Positions 58,017 through 64,000 of a stretch of DNA of 64,000 nucleotides are shown piece after piece. Made by a program: the position numbers and the translations under genes. How positions within the stretch are numbered: the first letter of the stretch is position 1; the number at the start of each line of letters is the position of its first letter. The DNA comes from Hyphomicrobiales bacterium (GTDB lineage Bacteria > Pseudomonadota > Alphaproteobacteria > Rhizobiales > Xanthobacteraceae), in assembly GCA_003169835.1 (NCBI GenBank), contig PNAI01000048.1:56494-120493 (forward strand). Direction: 5' to 3'. The notes under the pieces were generated by a model. The model was not told where the DNA came from. It was given only the letters and a program-made list of their open reading frames with translations, and did no database searches.

Positions 58017-61000
58017 GTGTCTCGACCCCATTCATCCGGCGCCCGATCGCGACTTCGTTACTCGGTGTCGCCGTGATGCTCGGTGGCTGGTTGGGTTATT
58101 TTTCACTGCCGGTTGCCTCTCTGCCGCAGGTCGACTTTCCCAGCATCCAAGTAACGACGCAGCTTCCGGGCGCAAGTCCAGACACGATGGTGGCGCTGGT
58201 GACGGCGCCGCTCGAGCGGCAATTCGGGCAAATTCCGTCGCTCTCAACGATGACGTCGTCGAGTTCGTTCGGCTTCTCGCAGATTACGCTTCAGTTTGAT
58301 CTCAATCGCGATATCGACGGCGCTGCTCAGGACGTGCAGGCCGCGATCAATGCCGCCGGCTCGACATTGCCGCGCAATCTTCCCTATCCGCCCACGTATT
58401 CCAAAGTGAATCCCGCCGACGTTCCCGTCGTCGTGCTAGCGCTGACATCCGATACTATCCCGTTGCGCGCGCTCAGCGATCTCGCTGATACGCTGATGGG
58501 GCAGCGCCTCTCGGAAGTAACTGGTGTCGGTCACGTCACGATCGAGGGCGGGGTACGGCCGGCGGTGCGTATCCAAGCCGATCTCTCGCGTCTTGCCGCA
58601 TATGGCCTCGGATTGGAGGATCTCCGGCTTGCCATCAGCGGCGCAAATGTTTCCGGGCCGAAGGGCGCACTCGACGGCTTGCATCAGTCCTACACCATCG
58701 TAGCCAACGACCAGCTAGAGGCGGCAAGTGCATACCGTGCGTTGATCATAACCTATCGCAATAACGCGCCGGTGTTGCTGAGCGACGTCGCGCAAGTGGT
58801 CGACGGACTCGAAAACGAAAAGGTCGGCGGTTGGTATCAAGGCAAATCGGCGGTCATCCTCGATATCCAGCGTCAGCCCGGCGCCAACATCATCGACACG
58901 GTCAAGCGTATCCGGGCGGAGCTGCCGCGCCTGCAACGGGCCATGCCCGCCGGCATCAGCCTCATCATCGTGAGCGACCGCACCGACACCATCCGCGCCT
59001 CCATCAACGATGTCCAGTTCACGCTCATTCTCAGCGTCGCGCTGGTCGTGCTGGTGGTGCTTGTGTTTCTCCGCACGGTCCGCGCCACGATCATTGCCGG
59101 CGTCGCGTTGCCGCTTTCGCTGATCGCCACGTTCGGGGTCATGTGGTTCTGCGGATTTTCGCTCGACAACCTGTCGCTGATGGCGCTGACGATTGGAACC
59201 GGCTTCGTGGTCGACGATGCCATTGTGATGATCGAGAACATCGTCCGCCATATCGAAAATGGCGAAACACCATTCGATGCCGCGCTGCGTGGCGCGCGCG
59301 AGATCGGATTTACCGTAATCTCGCTCACGATGTCGCTGATCGCGGTTTTCATTCCGCTGTTGTTCATGACGGGGATCGTCGGGCGGATGTTTCGCGAGTT
59401 CGCGCTCACGTTGACTATCGCGGTCGTGGTTTCGGCCGTCGTATCGCTCACGCTGACCCCCATGATGTGCAGCCGCTTGCTGCGCCGGCATGGCCACGAG
59501 GCCTCAAACGTGGTCGCTGCATTTTTCAACAACGGAATCGATCGTACGGCCGAACTCTATCGCCGCAGTCTTGAATGGGTGTTGGGCCATCAGTCGCTGA
59601 CATTGCTCACGACTGCGGTGACGCTCGTTGCCACGATCCTGCTCTATATCGTCATCCCGAAAGGTTTTCTCCCGCCGCAGGACACCGGGCTTATTACCGC
59701 GGTGACTGAAGCCGGCACCGAAGTCTCGTTCGAGCAGATGCAGCATCTGCAAGAGGACGTGGAGCTCGCGGTGAGGAAGGACCCCGATGTTGTCGGTCTG
59801 GTGTCCATCATCGGCGTGAGCAAGCTCAATTCCACGCCAAACGCCGGCTGGCTCGTGATCACTTTGCGTCCGCGCGGTGAGCGCAATGCATCGGCAGGCG
59901 AGATTGTTGCGCGCTTGCAGCGATTGGTGGCGACGATCCCTGGAATGAATGTTTTCTTCCAAACGGTGCAAGATATCCAGATCAGCACTCGCGCAAGCCG
60001 CGCACAGTACCAATACACGCTGACCGCGGCGGACTCGAATGATGTCATCGAATGGTCGGATAAATTGGCGGCCCGTCTGCGCACAAATCCGATGCTTCGC
60101 GAGGTCGCTTCCGAGGCGCAAGAGGGCGGTCTGCGCATGCTCGTTGATGTCGACCGCGAGGCGGCAAGCCGTCTCGGCATTTCCATGCAGACGGTCACCG
60201 ACACGCTATACGACGCCTTTGGTCAACGGCAGATCTCGACCATCTATGGGCAAGCCAATCAGTACCGGGTGATTCTGGAGGCCATGTCACAATATCAGCG
60301 CGATCCGGCTGCGCTTTCAAAATTGTACGTTCCCGCCGCCGGCACTCAGGCTTCCAATGCCGCCAACCAATCAACGTCGTTGACTGCGGGGCAAACGCCG
60401 ACCCCGCTTGGAACCAACACCGCCGGCAGCACGCAAGTGCCATTAAGTTCGTTCGCGCGCTTTGTGCGCACCACCGCGCCGCTCGCCATTTCCCACCAGG
60501 AACAGTTTCCCTCGGTGACGATCAGCTTCAATCTCGCGTCTGGCGCGGCGCTTAGCGACGCGGTGGATGCAATTACGACGGCCCAGCAGGAAATCAAGAT
60601 GCCGACTTCCGTGATCGGCAATTATTCCGGCGATGCCGAAGAATTTTCAAAATCGCTGGCTGGCGAGCCATGGCTGATCCTTGCTGCTGTCGTCGCGATT
60701 TACATTGTGCTCGGCGTGCTTTACGAGAGCTTCATTCATCCGCTGACGATCCTGTCCACTTTGCCATCCGCCGGCGTCGGCGCGCTGCTCGCGCTGATTC
60801 TGTTCGGATATGACCTCTCAGTCATCGCGCTCATCGGCATTGTGCTGCTCATGGGCATTGTCAAGAAAAACGCCATCATGATGATCGACTTCGCGCTCGA
60901 AGCTGAGCGCGGGCAGGGGCTCTCGCCACGTGCTTCGATCGTGCAAGCCTCGCTGCTGCGTTTCCGTCCGATCATGATGACGACGCTAGCCGCGCTGTTT

Positions 61001-61237
61001 GGCGCGCTGCCGCTGGCCTTGGAATCCGGCACCGGATCGGAGCTGCGCAATCCGCTCGGCATCACGATCGTCGGTGGACTGCTGCTTAGCCAGTTGCTCA
61101 CGCTTTACACTACGCCGGTGATCTATCTCGCCATGGAGCGTTTAAAGAGCCGGCTCACCCAGCCGCGGCCCTTCATCCCGTCGGTTCCGCGCACGCCGGG
61201 TTCAGAACGAGGTCCGGCGCCCGGACCGGCCGAGTAG
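58013..61237 (+). CDS. RND efflux permease, first of a pair (MdtB-like)
   Basis: A 1074-residue inner-membrane proton-driven pump of the HAE1 family. Twelve membrane segments, two large periplasmic loops and the proton-relay Asp pair are present (GFVVDDAIVMIENIVRHIEN, Asp402-Asp403). FIRRPIATSLLGVAVMLGGW opens the protein. MDTLA-type landmarks include GAQP..., LLMGIVKKNAIMMIDFALEA and RFRPIMMTTLAALFGALPLA. It overlaps the adaptor stop by 4 bases. Two permease genes in tandem after an adaptor indicate an MdtBC-type heterotrimeric pump. Confidence 0.95.
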   Translation: MSVSTPFIRRPIATSLLGVAVMLGGWLGYFSLPVASLPQVDFPSIQVTTQLPGASPDTMVALVTAPLERQFGQIPSLSTMTSSSSFGFSQITLQFDLNRDIDGAAQDVQAAINAAGSTLPRNLPYPPTYSKVNPADVPVVVLALTSDTIPLRALSDLADTLMGQRLSEVTGVGHVTIEGGVRPAVRIQADLSRLAAYGLGLEDLRLAISGANVSGPKGALDGLHQSYTIVANDQLEAASAYRALIITYRNNAPVLLSDVAQVVDGLENEKVGGWYQGKSAVILDIQRQPGANIIDTVKRIRAELPRLQRAMPAGISLIIVSDRTDTIRASINDVQFTLILSVALVVLVVLVFLRTVRATIIAGVALPLSLIATFGVMWFCGFSLDNLSLMALTIGTGFVVDDAIVMIENIVRHIENGETPFDAALRGAREIGFTVISLTMSLIAVFIPLLFMTGIVGRMFREFALTLTIAVVVSAVVSLTLTPMMCSRLLRRHGHEASNVVAAFFNNGIDRTAELYRRSLEWVLGHQSLTLLTTAVTLVATILLYIVIPKGFLPPQDTGLITAVTEAGTEVSFEQMQHLQEDVELAVRKDPDVVGLVSIIGVSKLNSTPNAGWLVITLRPRGERNASAGEIVARLQRLVATIPGMNVFFQTVQDIQISTRASRAQYQYTLTAADSNDVIEWSDKLAARLRTNPMLREVASEAQEGGLRMLVDVDREAASRLGISMQTVTDTLYDAFGQRQISTIYGQANQYRVILEAMSQYQRDPAALSKLYVPAAGTQASNAANQSTSLTAGQTPTPLGTNTAGSTQVPLSSFARFVRTTAPLAISHQEQFPSVTISFNLASGAALSDAVDAITTAQQEIKMPTSVIGNYSGDAEEFSKSLAGEPWLILAAVVAIYIVLGVLYESFIHPLTILSTLPSAGVGALLALILFGYDLSVIALIGIVLLMGIVKKNAIMMIDFALEAERGQGLSPRASIVQASLLRFRPIMMTTLAALFGALPLALESGTGSELRNPLGITIVGGLLLSQLLTLYTTPVIYLAMERLKSRLTQPRPFIPSVPRTPGSERGPAPGPAE

Positions 61238-61241
61238 CGCC

Positions 61242-64000
61242 ATGAACTTCTCGTACCCAGCCATTCGCCGCCCGGTTGGAACCTCGCTGCTGGCGTTTGG
61301 ACTGTTCCTGGTCGGCGCGGTGGCCTATCGCTTCCTGCCGGTCGCCAGCCTGCCGACGGTGGAATTTCCGACGATTCGTGTGTCGGCAAGCCGACCGGGC
61401 GCCGATCCCGCCACCATGGCTTCGACGGTTGCGGCGCCTCTCGAGCGGCGGCTCGCGGAAATTTCCGGCGTTACCGAGATCACGTCGGTCAGTTCGCTCG
61501 GCTCGACCAGCATCACCATGCAGTTCGATCTCAATCGCAATATCGATGGCGCCGCGCGCGACGTGCAGGCTGCGCTCAATGCTTCCTTGACTGATCTGCC
61601 CGGCGATTTGCCGTCTCTTCCGAGTTTTCGCAAGGCAAATCCCGCGGCAGCTCCGGTGCTCATCCTGGCATTGACCGCCACGACCACGTCGCCCAGCGCA
61701 ATCTATGACGCCGCGGACAGCATCATCGCCCAGCGCATCTCGCAAGTGCATGGTGTCGCTGAGGTCAGTGTCAATGGCTCCGAGCAACCGGCCATTCGCA
61801 TTCGCGTCAATCCGGTTGCGATTGCCTCCATGGGAATGAGCATGGAGGACGTGCGTATGGCCATCGTAAATGCCAACGCGACGGGTCCGCTCGGTGTCTT
61901 TGACGGAGCCGAACGGGCACAGACGATCGCCCTCAACGATCAGCTTCGCGAGGTGCGCGAATACGAGACTCTGATTGTCAAAGTCGCCAACGGCAATGTC
62001 GTCCGGCTCTCCGGCATCGCGTCGGTCGAGCAAAGTGTGCGCAATAGCCGCTCGGCGGCGTGGTTCAATGCGCAACCCTCGGTGCTGCTCGTCATAACCA
62101 AGCAGGGCGACGCCAACGTGATCGACACGGTGGATCAGATCCGCGAGCTCTTGCCCGAGCTCAAGCGTTGGATTCCGGCCGATATCGAGTTCTCGGTGCT
62201 TTCGGACCGTACACTGACAATTCGCGCTAGCATTCATGACATGCAGCTCACGTTGTTGGCCACGATCTTCCTGGTCATGGTCGTCGTGTTCATATTTCTT
62301 CGGCGAGGGGCGGCGACGCTGGCCGCGGGTATCACCGTGCCGCTGTCGCTGGCGGGAACCTGTGCCTTGATGTGGGTCGCGGGATTCTCGATCGACAATC
62401 TGTCGCTCATGGCCTTGGCCGTATGTGTAGGCTTCGTCGTCGACGACGCCATCGTGATGATCGAAAATGTGTTCCGTAATCTTGAAAAAGGTTACTCGCC
62501 ACTGCGCGCAACCATTGAAGGCGCGCGGCAGATTGGCTTCACGGTGCTTTCCATCAGTATTTCGCTGGTGGCTGCCTTCATCCCGCTTTTGTTCATGAGC
62601 GGTGTCGTCGGACGCTTGTTCCGCGAATTCTCGGTGACGCTGTGCTTTGCGATTGCGATTTCAACCGTGGTTTCGCTGACGGTTACGCCGATGATCTGCG
62701 CGCATTTTGTGCGCGAGCCGCCGTCACCAAATGCAACCATTCTCGATCGAATTGTCGAAGCAATCCTGCGGCGCATGATTTCGGCCTATGCGACCAGTCT
62801 TAACTTTGTTCTGCGTCACCGCATCATCGCGCTCATGGTGTTTTTGGCGACGATCGCACTGACGGTGGATCTCTATATCAAGACGCCCAAGGGGTATTTC
62901 CCGCAGGACGATACCGGTCTGATTTTCGGTGGTACGCGGGCGTCGCCAGATATCTCGTTTGAGGCGATGAAGGAATTGCAGCAGCGTGCAACGGATATCG
63001 TGTTGTCCGACCCGGCGGTGCAGGCTATTGGATCATCTGTCGGCACTTCCGGTTTTAACGCCTCAGTCAATCAGGGCCGCTTGTTCATCAGCCTCAAGCC
63101 GCTCAGCGAACGCGGTATCAGCTCGCAGCAATTCATCAATCGCATGCGCCCGAAGCTGCTCGACGTCGGCGGCATGCGGGTGTTTATGACGGCGGCGCAG
63201 GATATTCGTGCTGGCGGGCGGCAATCAAGTTCGACCTACCAGTTCACCTTGTGGGATCCAAACCTCGAAGAGCTGCAAAGCCTCGTGCCGCGTGTGTTGG
63301 CGCGTGTGCAGACTCTGCCGGAGCTCACCGATGTGAACAACGATCGCGAGCAAGGCGGTCTGCAGGCCAACGTGATCATCGACCGGCTGGCCGCGGCCCG
63401 GCTGAGTGTGCGGATCCAAGACATCGACAATGCGCTCAACAATGCATTTGCCCAGAGGCAGATCTCGACAATCTATGCCGAACGCAACACCTATCGCGTC
63501 ATACTCGAAATCGATCCGCAGTTTCAGCGTGATCCCACGGACATATCGCGCATCTACGTCGCCGGCGCCGGCAACACGCAAGTCTCGCTCTCAAGCGTCG
63601 CGCGCGTTGAAAAGGGTCTGTCGGCGCTGGTGGTCAATCACCAGGGGCAATTCCCCGCCGTCACGATCAGCTACAATCTTGCACCCGGCGTGACGCTCGA
63701 GCAGGCGTCGAACGCCATCCAGCGTGCTGTCGCTGAGCTGCATTTGCCGGATACGCTGCACGCGGAATCGGCGGGCGATGCGCGGCAATTTGCGCAGTCC
63801 GCCGGCGCGCAGCCGCTTCTGATCGTCGCGGCGCTGTTCGCCGTCTACATTATTCTGGGGGTGCTTTATGAGAGCCTTGCGCATCCCCTGACGATCATTT
63901 CCACGCTGCCGTCCGCTGGCCTCGGCGCGTTGCTTGCGCTGCAAATGTTCAACGCGGAGCTTACGGTCATCGCTTTTATCGGCATCATTCTGCTGATCGG
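61242..64000 (+). CDS. RND efflux permease, second of a pair (MdtC-like), truncated by window end
   Basis: The start ATG 61242 lies 4 bases after the first permease stop; the frame stays open to the last base (about 919 codons of an expected 1030-1060). MNFSYPAIRRPVGTSLLAFG opens it. The N-terminal half has the same order of motifs as the first pump, with the proton-relay Asp pair in GFVVDDAIVMIENVFRN and the C-terminal half reaching ILGVLYESLAHPLTIISTLP. The two permeases are related but clearly distinct, as MdtB and MdtC are. The missing end lies outside the window and is not evidence of a broken gene. Confidence 0.93.
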   Translation, partial: MNFSYPAIRRPVGTSLLAFGLFLVGAVAYRFLPVASLPTVEFPTIRVSASRPGADPATMASTVAAPLERRLAEISGVTEITSVSSLGSTSITMQFDLNRNIDGAARDVQAALNASLTDLPGDLPSLPSFRKANPAAAPVLILALTATTTSPSAIYDAADSIIAQRISQVHGVAEVSVNGSEQPAIRIRVNPVAIASMGMSMEDVRMAIVNANATGPLGVFDGAERAQTIALNDQLREVREYETLIVKVANGNVVRLSGIASVEQSVRNSRSAAWFNAQPSVLLVITKQGDANVIDTVDQIRELLPELKRWIPADIEFSVLSDRTLTIRASIHDMQLTLLATIFLVMVVVFIFLRRGAATLAAGITVPLSLAGTCALMWVAGFSIDNLSLMALAVCVGFVVDDAIVMIENVFRNLEKGYSPLRATIEGARQIGFTVLSISISLVAAFIPLLFMSGVVGRLFREFSVTLCFAIAISTVVSLTVTPMICAHFVREPPSPNATILDRIVEAILRRMISAYATSLNFVLRHRIIALMVFLATIALTVDLYIKTPKGYFPQDDTGLIFGGTRASPDISFEAMKELQQRATDIVLSDPAVQAIGSSVGTSGFNASVNQGRLFISLKPLSERGISSQQFINRMRPKLLDVGGMRVFMTAAQDIRAGGRQSSSTYQFTLWDPNLEELQSLVPRVLARVQTLPELTDVNNDREQGGLQANVIIDRLAAARLSVRIQDIDNALNNAFAQRQISTIYAERNTYRVILEIDPQFQRDPTDISRIYVAGAGNTQVSLSSVARVEKGLSALVVNHQGQFPAVTISYNLAPGVTLEQASNAIQRAVAELHLPDTLHAESAGDARQFAQSAGAQPLLIVAALFAVYIILGVLYESLAHPLTIISTLPSAGLGALLALQMFNAELTVIAFIGIILLI

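Noticed and set aside
57699..58035. Minus-strand open frames with repeated LLAA or AGCP units
   Set aside because: They are shadows of the 12-base repeat coding for GSQQ in the adaptor gene on the plus strand; no start site or family match.
61242..64000. Second RND permease as a truncated pseudogene
   Set aside because: The frame is open to the last base of the window; the missing C-terminus is a window-edge effect.

Overview
The window looks like chromosomal DNA from an alphaproteobacterium of the order Hyphomicrobiales, probably in or near the Bradyrhizobium / Xanthobacteraceae group. The grounds are a fairly high G+C content, several orphan Bug-family (TctC-like) binding proteins, hairpin-rich intergenic repeats, a LapG-type BTLCP protease, and small 'NRRNA..STGPRS' hypothetical proteins of a kind I recall from these genomes. 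The assignment comes from gene content and recall, not from a database search. I saw no rRNA, tRNA, CRISPR array, transposase or phage module.

Layout. 0-9.2 kb: a fatty acid desaturase, a ModA-like protein without a signal peptide, three Bug-family binding proteins, a GlcG-like heme-binding protein, an M3 metallopeptidase and a gamma-glutamyltransferase-like protein. 9.3-14.7 kb: a DUF1007-NicO nickel/cobalt transporter runs head-on into a cobalt-type nitrile hydratase operon (alpha, beta, accessory protein). The alpha subunit has a very His-rich N-terminus. The two membrane subunits of a TRAP transporter diverge from this operon. 14.7-20.4 kb: a DUF559 nuclease-like gene framed by inverted hairpin repeats, an SDR, an acyl-CoA dehydrogenase, a glycine-zipper lipoprotein, a cupin, a periplasmic ClpP-like protein and a small MliC-like protein.

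20.6-36.3 kb is the most distinctive region: a complete-looking Lap-type adhesin system. It holds a 2227-residue adhesin with an N-terminal retention module followed by a TAAG LapG-type cleavage motif, tandem repeats, a von Willebrand A domain, RTX repeats and a C-terminal secretion tail. It also holds a LapG-like cysteine protease and a type I secretion system of TolC-like, LapB-like ABC and HlyD-like proteins. Between adhesin and secretion genes lie about 2.5 kb of decayed or orphan DNA: an RTX-tail remnant, a probably frameshifted hypothetical gene and short dispersed repeats. No LapD is present.

36.7-55 kb is a catabolic and transport island. It contains a TauA/SsuA-type ABC importer, an enolase-superfamily enzyme, a D-2-hydroxyacid dehydrogenase, two tandem-duplicated Bug proteins, two cyclase-family hydrolases, an FAH-family hydrolase, a TPP enzyme, a MetE-like protein, a GST, MsrB and LtrA. 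Together they suggest uptake and breakdown of unidentified organic acids. A palindrome-packed repeat sits between msrB and the MetE-like gene. 55-64 kb: an MdtABC-like RND efflux operon (outer membrane lipoprotein, adaptor, two permeases), whose last gene runs off the window.
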